A program made the translations under genes and the position numbers. Shown here piece after piece: positions 7,757 through 14,470 of a DNA stretch of 15,285 nt; the first letter of the stretch is position 1; every line of letters begins with the position of its first letter. The notes beneath the pieces are model-generated. The model searched no databases, had not been told where the DNA came from, and saw nothing but the letters and a program-made list of their open reading frames with translations. This DNA is from Pseudobdellovibrionaceae bacterium. Its GTDB lineage: Bacteria > Bdellovibrionota > Bdellovibrionia > Bdellovibrionales > JAMPXM01. The stretch covers positions 1 through 15,285 of the forward strand of contig CAJYIL010000395.1 of assembly GCA_913774795.1 (NCBI GenBank), read 5' to 3'.

Positions 7757-7759
7757 TCG

Positions 7760-7790
7760 AAAGCCTGGGAGAGCATCCTGGGCTTTTTTT
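7760..7790 (+). terminator. Rho-independent terminator of the DHS-like gene
   Basis: AAAGCCTGGGA (7760-7770) pairs with TCCTGGGCTTT (7776-7786) through 11 base pairs, two of them G-U in RNA, around the loop GAGCA. A run of seven T (7784-7790) follows on the plus strand. The minus-strand neighbour's stop codon lies on the T-run itself. Confidence 0.8.
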
Positions 7791-8418
7791 ATTGCACGGT
7801 CGGATTTGCCGTTGGGTTTGGGCCGCAGAATTGGCGGAGGTGGTCGCGTTCTGCTTGAGAAAGGATTCGTGCCGCGACGATCGGTTGGCCTTGCTCGTTA
7901 AAGAATGGGTGCGGCTTGGCACCGCCTTTAAAAAACGCTTTCGAGAGAAAGCCGATCATCCATTTCATTGCGGCGAAGCCAACGCCTTTCGATTTTGGCG
8001 GAGGGGGAGAGCCGATCGCGTCTTTCGATTGAAGACCGAAGCGGATTCGCCCGAGCATTTCGTCGCGCTCATCCGAGGATAGATCCGTGATCGTGGTCAT
8101 TAAACCGAGATAAGGAAGACTTGCGTTTGGAGCGTTGGCGATAGGTGACTGGCAACAGTCGGCGAAGAAGCGATAAAGGCCATCTTTCGACAAACGAAAC
8201 AAAGCGACTTTTCCTTGCACGATCTTGAGCTGTTTCGGCAGAACCGGTGTTATGTCGGTGCCGCCCCACTCATTTAAAAGATCGTGCGAACGTCCGAGGG
8301 CGTGCATGTAAGCTTGGCAGTCGTCGCAATAACAAACGGCGCGCCCGCCTTCGCGGGACGAGAACTTTTCGATCACTCCGCGAAACTCTCCGCAGCGACA
8401 TTTTAAGAAAATGTTCAC
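7789..8418 (-). CDS. DUF6151 / GFA-like zinc-cysteine protein
   Basis: This 209-residue protein has the cysteine pattern of glutathione-dependent formaldehyde-activating (GFA)-like folds: C7-x-C9, then C29-x-C31-x-x-C34 in CYCDDCQAY, then C88-C89 before QSPIANAP. The stretches GGTDI, FADCCQSP and PYLGL are what I remember of the uncharacterised DUF6151 family, which is thought to bind zinc. The last ~80 residues, with a short hydrophobic helix around AMKWMIGFLSKAFF, are less typical. The start is a GTG that forms a GTGA overlap with the stop of the upstream gene, so the pair is probably co-translated. No reaction is known; a link to small-thiol chemistry is only an analogy to GFA. The stop TAA falls inside the T-run of the opposing terminator. 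Confidence 0.8.
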   Translation of the reverse strand: MNIFLKCRCGEFRGVIEKFSSREGGRAVCYCDDCQAYMHALGRSHDLLNEWGGTDITPVLPKQLKIVQGKVALFRLSKDGLYRFFADCCQSPIANAPNASLPYLGLMTTITDLSSDERDEMLGRIRFGLQSKDAIGSPPPPKSKGVGFAAMKWMIGFLSKAFFKGGAKPHPFFNEQGQPIVAARILSQAERDHLRQFCGPNPTANPTVQ

Positions 8419-9614
8419 AGCTCGCTCTCAACGACAATCGCGAGAAGGCGACGCAAGACGGGCTCCAATTTGAAGCGTTCTACTTTATGACTCATGCCTT
8501 TGACCGGAACAATAAGACCCGGATGCGCGATTGATTCGTACAGACCAACCGCCCCGTCATTCACGCCGACAGCCGCCGAGACTTGCATGGCCGGCGCTTT
8601 CATCCCCTGTGGAAGATCGGAGCGAAACGGCAAACCCACGACGTTGATCACTTGCATCTGCTTCGGAAAGTTCGGCGGCGTTCGCCAGATCGGCAAACGC
8701 GAATCGAGCTGACGAACGCGCGCCGCGCGCGCTTGAATCTCGAAACGCCCGAAGTACCGAGAGAGCTTGAGCTTGAAAGATTCCCACCGTGAATCGTTTT
8801 TGAGACGTGCGATCGCCGTTCCTCCGTACGCTCCGGCGACGTTGATCCAAGTATGAATTTGCGCAAGTTCGCCCGCGTCGTCGACGGCAGTCGCCCCGCG
8901 AGCACCGAGCCGCTGCATAAGAAGAGAACGGAATTCCGCCGCGCCTTCTCCGTAGGTGATCAAGATGCGGCGCGGATGAGGGTGCGAAAATAAATAAGTG
9001 GAAATGGCGCGCGCATTGGCCCGCAAGTCGCTCGTCTCGGACGTCTCAATGATGTCCGTTGTGAAACCCATCGAGCGCGCCCACGCTTGCCATTGTTCGG
9101 CGAATTCACCCCAATCGAGGCCCCGCACGGGAAGCGAGCTGCGAACGATCGTCACTTCAAAATCGCGCGCTTTCTCTCGCACCAATTCAAATGTGCGGGG
9201 ATCAAAACTGCGCACGCGGCGAAGAAATCTTCCGTAAAGCGGCGAGCGTTCGACGGCTTGGGCGAAAACCGTCTGCGCAATTTCGGTCCCGAAATTTTGG
9301 TAGATATCGAAGAGCTCTTTATTGAGAGGAATGCGTTCGCGAAACGCCTCAAGAAGCGGTGCTGCTCGACGGATGAGGCCGACTTCGGTGAAGTCGGCAT
9401 CGGAGCGAGGACGAAAAGTTTCACGAACGTTGGCTTCTTCTTGCTCACGGGTCGCTCGTTCGAGCACGGGATCACGTTTGATGAGTCGCCAAGTTCGCTC
9501 TTCGAGCGCGAGCTCGCGGATGACGCGATCAGCCGCTTCGGCTTTTCGCGTTTCAGGATCGAGCGGTTCTGGGACTGGCGGCGTCGTGCCTGAAGAAATC
9601 TCGAGGTCCGTCAT
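8415..9614 (-). CDS. Alpha/beta-hydrolase-like protein lacking the catalytic serine
   Basis: From the ATG at 9614 this is a 399-residue protein. An upstream in-frame start at 9734 would overlap the lipoprotein gene by 77 bases, and I reject it. Residues ~140-399 read like a lipase-type alpha/beta hydrolase: a beta strand and elbow ILITYGEGA (219-224), INVAG.YGG.AIA further on, an Asp353 in NDGAVG, and a final His376 in KGMSH. At the elbow position where G-x-S-x-G enzymes carry the nucleophile there is Gly222 (TYGEGA). If the fold is right, the protein is catalytically dead or uses another residue. There is no signal peptide, so it is probably cytoplasmic, and the N-terminal ~130 residues are charged. 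I see no good ribosome site; a small hairpin at 9634-9651 lies just upstream. Its stop overlaps the DUF6151 start (GTGA). The fold assignment is an inference from motif order. Confidence 0.75.
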   Translation of the reverse strand: MTDLEISSGTTPPVPEPLDPETRKAEAADRVIRELALEERTWRLIKRDPVLERATREQEEANVRETFRPRSDADFTEVGLIRRAAPLLEAFRERIPLNKELFDIYQNFGTEIAQTVFAQAVERSPLYGRFLRRVRSFDPRTFELVREKARDFEVTIVRSSLPVRGLDWGEFAEQWQAWARSMGFTTDIIETSETSDLRANARAISTYLFSHPHPRRILITYGEGAAEFRSLLMQRLGARGATAVDDAGELAQIHTWINVAGAYGGTAIARLKNDSRWESFKLKLSRYFGRFEIQARAARVRQLDSRLPIWRTPPNFPKQMQVINVVGLPFRSDLPQGMKAPAMQVSAAVGVNDGAVGLYESIAHPGLIVPVKGMSHKVERFKLEPVLRRLLAIVVESEL

Positions 9615-9633
9615 GCAATCAGCATAGGCAGAC

Positions 9634-9651
9634 CCCGACAGGCTTGTCGAG
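9634..9651 (-). other. Small hairpin between lipoprotein and hydrolase-like genes
   Basis: CCCGACA (9634-9640) and TGTCGAG (9645-9651) can form seven pairs, one of them G-U, around a four-base loop in the 43-base gap. There is no T-run, so it is not an intrinsic terminator. It could modulate translation of the downstream gene. Confidence 0.3.
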
Positions 9652-9657
9652 CCAAAC

Positions 9658-10230
9658 TCAGTCGGCCTTCGCGGCCTTCTGCTTCTTGAGTTCGTTTTTG
9701 CAGATGGCGACTTTATCGTCGTACTCATCTTCACGCTTCTGGAGCACAGATTTGTACGTGCGGAAACGCTCGATCCGGTCTTTAAGCATCTCTTCCGAAA
9801 CTCCGATGAGTTTCTTCTTATCGTCGAGACCGATATTCATTTCTTCCTCTTTATCGCTCACGCGATCCATCGGCTCTGTCCACGAGAGGTGGCCACTGCC
9901 GCCGTTGTCCTTATCCGAGAGCTGCGTGCGGCAGTCTTTCAAGACACCGTAAAGACCGAGCGAGCCGTACTTGCGATTTCCGTAGACGTGATCTTCGAGT
10001 TCGTAAACTTCGTTCTGGAGACGGCGCAATTCTTCATTCATCTGAACTTTGCGCTGAACGATCATGTTGCCGTCTTTCACACCGACACGTGTGTCGCCCG
10101 TCACTTCATCAGCCGCATCAATTTTCGTTTCGATTTTTTCGGCTTTGTGCGGATTGTGCGAACACGCCGCCAACACGAGAGCACAGAAACCGAGAGTCCA
10201 AAAACCGCGAGCCTGGCGAGAAGCTTTCAT
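9658..10230 (-). CDS. Outer-membrane-type lipoprotein of unknown function, largely helical
   Basis: This is a 190-residue lipoprotein with a hydrophobic signal segment and lipobox LAAC, the lipidated Cys being residue 23. It is followed by Ser, which by the usual +2 rule predicts the outer membrane. The mature part is strongly charged with heptad-like stretches (around NEELRRLQNEVYELEDHV, and near the C-terminus) and has two cysteines (LKDCR, VAICK) that could form a disulfide. A GGSGH stretch separates the two helical halves. I chose the ATG at 10230 because AGAGG at 10237-10241 sits six bases upstream and the signal peptide then begins MKAS; the frame continues to 10290 but without a better start. 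I do not recognise a family. It is the first gene of the three-gene minus-strand cluster. Confidence 0.8.
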   Translation of the reverse strand: MKASRQARGFWTLGFCALVLAACSHNPHKAEKIETKIDAADEVTGDTRVGVKDGNMIVQRKVQMNEELRRLQNEVYELEDHVYGNRKYGSLGLYGVLKDCRTQLSDKDNGGSGHLSWTEPMDRVSDKEEEMNIGLDDKKKLIGVSEEMLKDRIERFRTYKSVLQKREDEYDDKVAICKNELKKQKAAKAD

Positions 10231-10287
10231 AAACATCCTCTGAATCAAAAAGGTAGGATCAGGATGACATGCACCTTTCAATTCCGC

Positions 10288-10306
10288 CACCCCAACCCGC
10301 GGGGTG
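10288..10306 (-). other. GC hairpin between msrB and the lipoprotein gene
   Basis: CACCCC (10288-10293) and GGGGTG (10301-10306) form a six-pair stem around a seven-base loop in the 114-base gap after msrB. It lacks a T-run on either strand, so a role as weak terminator or attenuator is only possible. Confidence 0.3.
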
Positions 10307-10344
10307 TCGGTCTTGCGACATGACCCGACGTCAGTCGACGTAAC

Positions 10345-10911
10345 TCATTTAGGAGCTTGTGTTTTTTTGGCCGCCGGCGCCTTCGATTCTGACTTTGAGA
10401 CATCAGGTTTTTTCTGGAAGAGTTTGGCGTATTCTCCATACCCCTCCTTCTCGAGTTTCGCGACCGGAATAAAACGGAGCGCCGCTGAGTTCATGCAGTA
10501 TCTCAAGCCCGTCGGCTGAGGCCCGTCAGTGAAGACGTGACCCAAATGAGAGTCGGCGATCTTCGATCGAACTTCGGTGCGCTCACCAAAAAGAGAATTG
10601 TCTGCGCGAGTCGTGACGACATCCTTGGAAATCGGCTGCCAAAATGACGGCCAGCCCGTTCCCGAATCGTATTTCTCATTCGATGTGAAAAGCGGCTCGC
10701 CCGAGACAACGTCGACGTAAAGACCGACTTCGTGATTGTCGGCATACTCGCCTGTGAACGCTCGCTCGGTTCCTTCGTGTTGGGTCACGTCGTACTGCTG
10801 CTTGGTTAATTTCTTTTTCAGTTCAGCGTCAGTGGGCTTTTTGAACTTCGAGGCATCCCAGGCAAGAGCCGTTTGGCTGATCAAAACGAGCGCGAAAACA
10901 AAGAGTTTCAT
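10345..10911 (-). CDS. msrB: Secreted peptide-methionine (R)-S-oxide reductase MsrB, one-cysteine type
   Basis: This 188-residue MsrB reduces methionine-R-sulfoxide in proteins. An N-terminal signal peptide (MKLFVFALVLISQTALA) points to the periplasm. Family motifs are clear: YVDVVSGEPLF (~65-75), SGTGWPSF (~83-90), SHLGHVF (121-127) and the catalytic RYCMN with Cys139. Two usual features are missing. The CxxC zinc-binding pairs are absent, and the resolving Cys often seen in SGCGWPSF is Thr85. Cys139 is the only cysteine in the whole protein, so regeneration must use an external thiol or a partner. The C-terminal ~35 residues are Lys/Ala/Pro-rich and probably disordered. AAGGGAG at 10920-10926, eight bases upstream of the ATG, supports the start. 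Confidence 0.95.
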   Translation of the reverse strand: MKLFVFALVLISQTALAWDASKFKKPTDAELKKKLTKQQYDVTQHEGTERAFTGEYADNHEVGLYVDVVSGEPLFTSNEKYDSGTGWPSFWQPISKDVVTTRADNSLFGERTEVRSKIADSHLGHVFTDGPQPTGLRYCMNSAALRFIPVAKLEKEGYGEYAKLFQKKPDVSKSESKAPAAKKTQAPK

Positions 10912-10959
10912 GACCTAAGCTCCCTTCCGGAGGTTACCTTTCGACACTAACGTTTCGGC

Positions 10960-10981
10960 CCAGACCCTGCAAGAGGGCTGG
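10960..10981. other. Hairpin in the divergent msrB / coiled-coil gene spacer
   Basis: CCAG-A-CCCT (10960-10968) pairs with AGGG-CTGG (10974-10981) with one bulged A and loop GCAAG. A competing outer pairing of GGCC at 10957-10960 and 10984-10987 is also possible. The 140-base divergent spacer should hold both promoters, but I see no convincing -35/-10 pair. Confidence 0.3.
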
Positions 10982-11051
10982 AGGGCCTGCTAACTGGCTC
11001 TCAAGTCGAGTCACCTTGACTCCGCATTCGCCTAAGCGAGGGGTTCTGACC

Positions 11052-13127
11052 ATGTTCATGTCTGCTTTGCTCTTATCCACGTTCGCTCACGCCGCTCCGG
11101 TCGTGAACAAAGACTGGTCTCTCGATGCGTGCGTCGCGGCGACGACGGTGACCGACAAAACCGGCACTTACCGCCTCGAAGTCGCGGTCGATCCGACTCA
11201 CGCGATGCCACTCGAAGTCAGAATCGTTCCCTCGACCGTCGTCGCAGGCGCCCGCCTCGCACTCGATAAGAAAACTGTTTACGCATTTGCGCCTCAAGCC
11301 AGTGGCACTCTCTGGAATATTCCCCGAGGCACGCTTGATCTCATTAAATTCCTAAAGCGCGAAGCGAAAGCACTCGTCGACATGAACGGCGTCAAAATCG
11401 CGTTCTCACTTCGTGGCTCGTCCGCGACGCTGCAAGCGCTTCAAAAAGATTGCAACGGCGCTGCCGAGTTTGGATCAGATGGTTTCGAACGCGCGTTTCT
11501 TCCCGCCGTTGTCGCAAACGTTGATCCGACCCTTCTCCCAGCCTCACAAGTCGAAATGCTTCGCGGACTTGTCGGCCAGGCCTTGGCGGCTTACCGCCAA
11601 TCAAGCGACGCGCAAGCCGCGCTAAACGCGCTCTCAAAGCAATTCCTTGCGCAATTGGCGGAATACGAACAACTCCGCCGAAATCTGGATAAACTCACTC
11701 GTGAAACGGTCATTGCTCTGCAAAAGCGCCACGACGAAGCGACCGCGAACATCGCACGTGCTCAAGCCGAGATCCCGGATTTGAAAACGCAGGTCACCCA
11801 GCAAGAAGCGGCTCTCCAACCGGCCAACGTCGCTCTTGAGAGCGCGAAAAACGATTTGGCTCCACTGCGTGCTCAACTGAAACGTTACCAAGAGGCCGTC
11901 GACGATGCCGAATCAGAAGTCAGCGCACGCCAATCGGATTTGCAACAAGCCCAAAACTACGAAGCTTCGACACGCTCGCGCCTCCAAGACGTCATCAACG
12001 GCGTGAGCCAGTCCCAACAAGCGATTGCGTCTCTGCAAAACGAGATCAACTCTCGCCGCAACGACTTTAATCAAGCGAGCAACTACGCAGATCAGTTGCG
12101 CCGCTATGCGAGCGATGCTTCGAGTGCGCGCCAGCGCTTCGATAAACGCTATGAACTCCAACGTCGCCTCCAATCAGACTCGCGGTTAAGCTCGATTGAT
12201 TACAATCTCCGCGATTCGCAATCACGTCTGTCGGGCGCTGAGCAGCACATGTCTCAAGCGAGTTCTGATCGTGATCGCTTCACGGCTGATTTCCGCCAAT
12301 GCCAAACCGATCCGGCTCGCGATTGCTCACGCGAACGCGATCTCGCCACGCGGGCCGATCAGCGCTGGCTACAGGCCTCCAACGAATACAATGATTTGAA
12401 CGCGCGGATTCGCGATCTTCAGTCGCAACGCGACAACTTCCGGTACACGATCGAGCGCGAAGTCGATGCCGATTTCGAGCAGCTCGTGCGCGAAGAGCGA
12501 GATGCGGTCTCCAAAACGAACCAAGCCGTCGCTGATGCGAACGCGATCGCAAACGAAATCAACCAAATGCAAAACATCGAGCTCCCGCAGGCGCAATCGA
12601 ATTTGAATGCGTGGCAGAACGCGCGTGCTCAAGCGGAGTCTGATGTTCGCAGCGCCCAAAACGGCATCGCGGCTGCTCAACGAAATGTTCAAAGCGCTCA
12701 GTCAGACGTCGACGCCGCTGAATCTCGTCGTGACTCCTGGAGACAGTCGTCAGGTTACAATGCGAAAGCACGCGTGCTGTCCAACGCTCAAGATGCGGTC
12801 GACAAAATAAATTCGGCCCTCAGTTCGCTCGATAAGGCGATTGCCTCTCGAGAGAAGTTGATCCGCACGGAGACGGCGGCGCTGACCGAAAACGAAGCGG
12901 CGATGAAGAAAGCCGTCGACACCATCGCGCAGAAAGAAGCGAGATCGGCAGATGTCCAGAAAATGCTGGAGCCTTACTTCGCGCAGCGGGACGTCCTTGC
13001 GAATCAAAAAGCCGACGCCGACCGCCGCTTCAAAGAGGCACAATTGGCGTTCGCGGCGAGCCTCACACCGGCGGCTCCGGTGACGCCTGCACCCATCGCG
13101 CCTGTAGGCCCGATCGCCGCTCAGTAA
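11052..13127 (+). CDS. Secreted long coiled-coil protein of unknown function
   Basis: This is a 691-residue protein. The ATG at 11052 is preferred over an in-frame TTG at 11016 because GAGGGG at 11038-11043 is eight bases before it and it gives a clean signal peptide ending AHA-A. Residues ~20-140 form a small domain with two cysteines (C27 and C134, the latter at the end of FSLRGSSATLQALQKDC), probably disulfide-linked. From about 190 to 665 the protein is almost entirely heptad-like Gln/Ala/Arg/Asp-rich helix. The only other cysteines, C417 and C425, lie near the middle of this coil beside a Pro (DPARDC), where an antiparallel hairpin would turn. The tail is Ala/Pro-rich. It resembles SMC-like or peptidoglycan-associated coils only in general shape; I know no family. 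It stands alone, and a 22-base inverted repeat follows its stop. Confidence 0.85.
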   Translation: MFMSALLLSTFAHAAPVVNKDWSLDACVAATTVTDKTGTYRLEVAVDPTHAMPLEVRIVPSTVVAGARLALDKKTVYAFAPQASGTLWNIPRGTLDLIKFLKREAKALVDMNGVKIAFSLRGSSATLQALQKDCNGAAEFGSDGFERAFLPAVVANVDPTLLPASQVEMLRGLVGQALAAYRQSSDAQAALNALSKQFLAQLAEYEQLRRNLDKLTRETVIALQKRHDEATANIARAQAEIPDLKTQVTQQEAALQPANVALESAKNDLAPLRAQLKRYQEAVDDAESEVSARQSDLQQAQNYEASTRSRLQDVINGVSQSQQAIASLQNEINSRRNDFNQASNYADQLRRYASDASSARQRFDKRYELQRRLQSDSRLSSIDYNLRDSQSRLSGAEQHMSQASSDRDRFTADFRQCQTDPARDCSRERDLATRADQRWLQASNEYNDLNARIRDLQSQRDNFRYTIEREVDADFEQLVREERDAVSKTNQAVADANAIANEINQMQNIELPQAQSNLNAWQNARAQAESDVRSAQNGIAAAQRNVQSAQSDVDAAESRRDSWRQSSGYNAKARVLSNAQDAVDKINSALSSLDKAIASREKLIRTETAALTENEAAMKKAVDTIAQKEARSADVQKMLEPYFAQRDVLANQKADADRRFKEAQLAFAASLTPAAPVTPAPIAPVGPIAAQ

Positions 13128-13138
13128 TCTCGGCACCG

Positions 13139-13160
13139 TCTAGGGCCCACGGGCCCTAGA
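13139..13160. repeat. Perfect 10-base inverted repeat between the coiled-coil gene and lysC
   Basis: TCTAGGGCCC (13139-13148) is followed after AC by its exact reverse complement (13151-13160). It lies 12 bases after the coiled-coil stop. The stem is strong but no T-run follows on either strand, so it is not a classic intrinsic terminator. It could help Rho-dependent ending, protect the 3' end, or be a protein site. Confidence 0.65.
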
Positions 13161-13185
13161 GTTCAAGCTCAAGAGTCTACGCAGC

Positions 13186-13200
13186 GCTCGACAATCGAGC
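13186..13200. repeat. Short inverted repeat upstream of lysC
   Basis: GCTCGA and TCGAGC flank the three bases CAA at 13186-13200, 24 bases before the lysC ATG. It could be a small operator or a leader hairpin. I see no lysine riboswitch, for which the 96-base spacer is too short. Confidence 0.3.
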
Positions 13201-13223
13201 TTCCACGAGCTACTTTCGCCCGC

Positions 13224-14450
13224 ATGTCCAAAATTCTTGTGAAGAAGTACGGCGGAACAAGCGTCGGTTCGATCGAACGCATCGAATCGCTCGCGGATCG
13301 CCTCGTTCGCGATATCGCTCGCGGCGAAAAACCGATCGTCGTCGCCAGCGCGATGTCGGGCGAAACAAATAAGCTCATCGCTCTCGCCGAAAAAATTGAT
13401 CCCGATTACCGCGGCCCCGCTTACGACATGCTGATCGCTTCGGGTGAGCAAGTCTCGATCAGTCTGCTCGCGATCGCTCTCGAAAAGCGCGGCGTGAAAA
13501 CGCAGCCGCTGCTCGCGTACCAACTCGGCATCCTGACTGATTCCACGCACGCCAAAGCGCGCATCAAAGACATCAACGGCTCAAAACTCATCGAGCTCGT
13601 AAATAAGAACATCGTGCCGATCGTCGCGGGCTTCCAAGGTGTTGACGAAGACGACAACATCACGACCCTCGGTCGCGGCGGATCCGATACGACGGCGGTG
13701 GCTCTCGCGGCCGCGATCAAAGCCGATGAGTGCGAGATCTTTACCGATGTCCCGGCCGTTTTCACGGCCGATCCCCGCTTGGTCCCAAAGGCCCGCGAAG
13801 TCTCGAAATTTTCGTACGATGAAATGATGGAGATGGCCGCGCTCGGTTCGAAAGTTCTGCACATCCGCTGCGTCGAAATTGGCGCGAAATACGGAGTCAA
13901 AATTCATTTACGCTCAACCTTCGAAGAACGCGAAGGCACCTGGATCCTCCCCGAAGGAGAAGTTATGGAACAAGCTGTTGTCTCTTCAGTCACTCATGAC
14001 GCGAACACTGCCGTCTTTAAACTCTTCCCCGTGCCTCCGGGGCCCGGATTCTTGGCTGAGCTCTTCAAAACTCTCGCGGCAAAAGGCGTGATCGTCGACA
14101 TCATCACTCAAAGTGAATCCGATGAGCCTTCGACGAAAGGTCAACAGCGACTCGCGTTCTCGGTGACGAAAGAAGACGTTCCGCTGACGCGTCAGGTTCT
14201 GAAAGACTTGGCCAAGAACGTCGATGTGAATTTGATCGAGAATATGGCGAAGATTTCCGTGGTCGGAGTCGGCATGCGCAATCACCCCGGTGTGGCCGCC
14301 CGTTTCTTCGCGACGCTCGCGACTCAGAACGTGCCGATTCACATCGTCACCACCTCGGAGATCAAAATCAGCGCGGTGATCTCGCAGGCCGATTTGCAAA
14401 AAGCCGCGACTTCGCTCCACACCGAATTCTCGCTCGACAAAATCGATTGA
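13224..14450 (+). CDS. lysC: Aspartate kinase (lysine-sensitive type, with C-terminal ACT domains)
   Basis: This 408-residue aspartokinase phosphorylates aspartate, the first step toward lysine, DAP, threonine and methionine. The kinase domain shows KKYGGTS (7-13), SGEQVS (73-78), GRGGSDTTA (150-158) and FTDVPAVFTADPR (173-185). The tandem ACT regulatory part covers ~255-408, with DIITQSES near 292, GMRNHPGVAARFF near 350 and TTSEIKIS near 377, the pattern of Bacillus/Corynebacterium-type monofunctional enzymes that bind lysine and/or threonine. Length is normal. I see no clear Shine-Dalgarno before the ATG, but the reading frame begins exactly at the family N-terminus. lysA follows after 20 bases in the same direction, so the two are likely co-transcribed. 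A strong ribosome site inside the gene marks a probable separate beta subunit. Confidence 0.96.
   Translation: MSKILVKKYGGTSVGSIERIESLADRLVRDIARGEKPIVVASAMSGETNKLIALAEKIDPDYRGPAYDMLIASGEQVSISLLAIALEKRGVKTQPLLAYQLGILTDSTHAKARIKDINGSKLIELVNKNIVPIVAGFQGVDEDDNITTLGRGGSDTTAVALAAAIKADECEIFTDVPAVFTADPRLVPKAREVSKFSYDEMMEMAALGSKVLHIRCVEIGAKYGVKIHLRSTFEEREGTWILPEGEVMEQAVVSSVTHDANTAVFKLFPVPPGPGFLAELFKTLAAKGVIVDIITQSESDEPSTKGQQRLAFSVTKEDVPLTRQVLKDLAKNVDVNLIENMAKISVVGVGMRNHPGVAARFFATLATQNVPIHIVTTSEIKISAVISQADLQKAATSLHTEFSLDKID
13965..14450 (+). CDS. lysC: Probable in-frame internal start giving the aspartokinase regulatory (beta) subunit
   Basis: Inside lysC, AAGGAG at 13954-13959 stands five bases before an in-frame ATG (residue 248, MEQAVV), which would give a 161-residue protein consisting only of the ACT regulatory part. 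In Bacillus subtilis and Corynebacterium glutamicum the beta subunit of alpha2-beta2 aspartokinase is made from a start at the corresponding place. Here the internal ribosome site looks better than that of the full-length gene. Seen in sequence: site, spacing and frame. Inferred: that it is used. Confidence 0.55.
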   Translation: MEQAVVSSVTHDANTAVFKLFPVPPGPGFLAELFKTLAAKGVIVDIITQSESDEPSTKGQQRLAFSVTKEDVPLTRQVLKDLAKNVDVNLIENMAKISVVGVGMRNHPGVAARFFATLATQNVPIHIVTTSEIKISAVISQADLQKAATSLHTEFSLDKID

Positions 14451-14470
14451 TCCGCTACGCTGTCTAAACG

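Noticed and set aside
7924..8020. A transfer or frameshift signal at the unusual C-terminal part of the DUF6151 gene
   Set aside because: The reading frame is continuous to its stop and the base composition does not change; it is probably just a lineage-specific tail.
9615..9734. Longer N-terminus for the hydrolase-like protein
   Set aside because: It would overlap the lipoprotein gene by 77 bases and adds a low-complexity Ser/Arg stretch; the ATG at 9614 fits better.
10231..10290. Longer N-terminus for the lipoprotein
   Set aside because: It would put 20 polar residues before the signal peptide; the ATG at 10230 has AGAGG at proper spacing.
13128..13223. Lysine riboswitch upstream of lysC
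   Set aside because: The spacer is only 96 bases and lacks the multi-helix layout of the ~170-base lysine riboswitch; only two short inverted repeats are seen.
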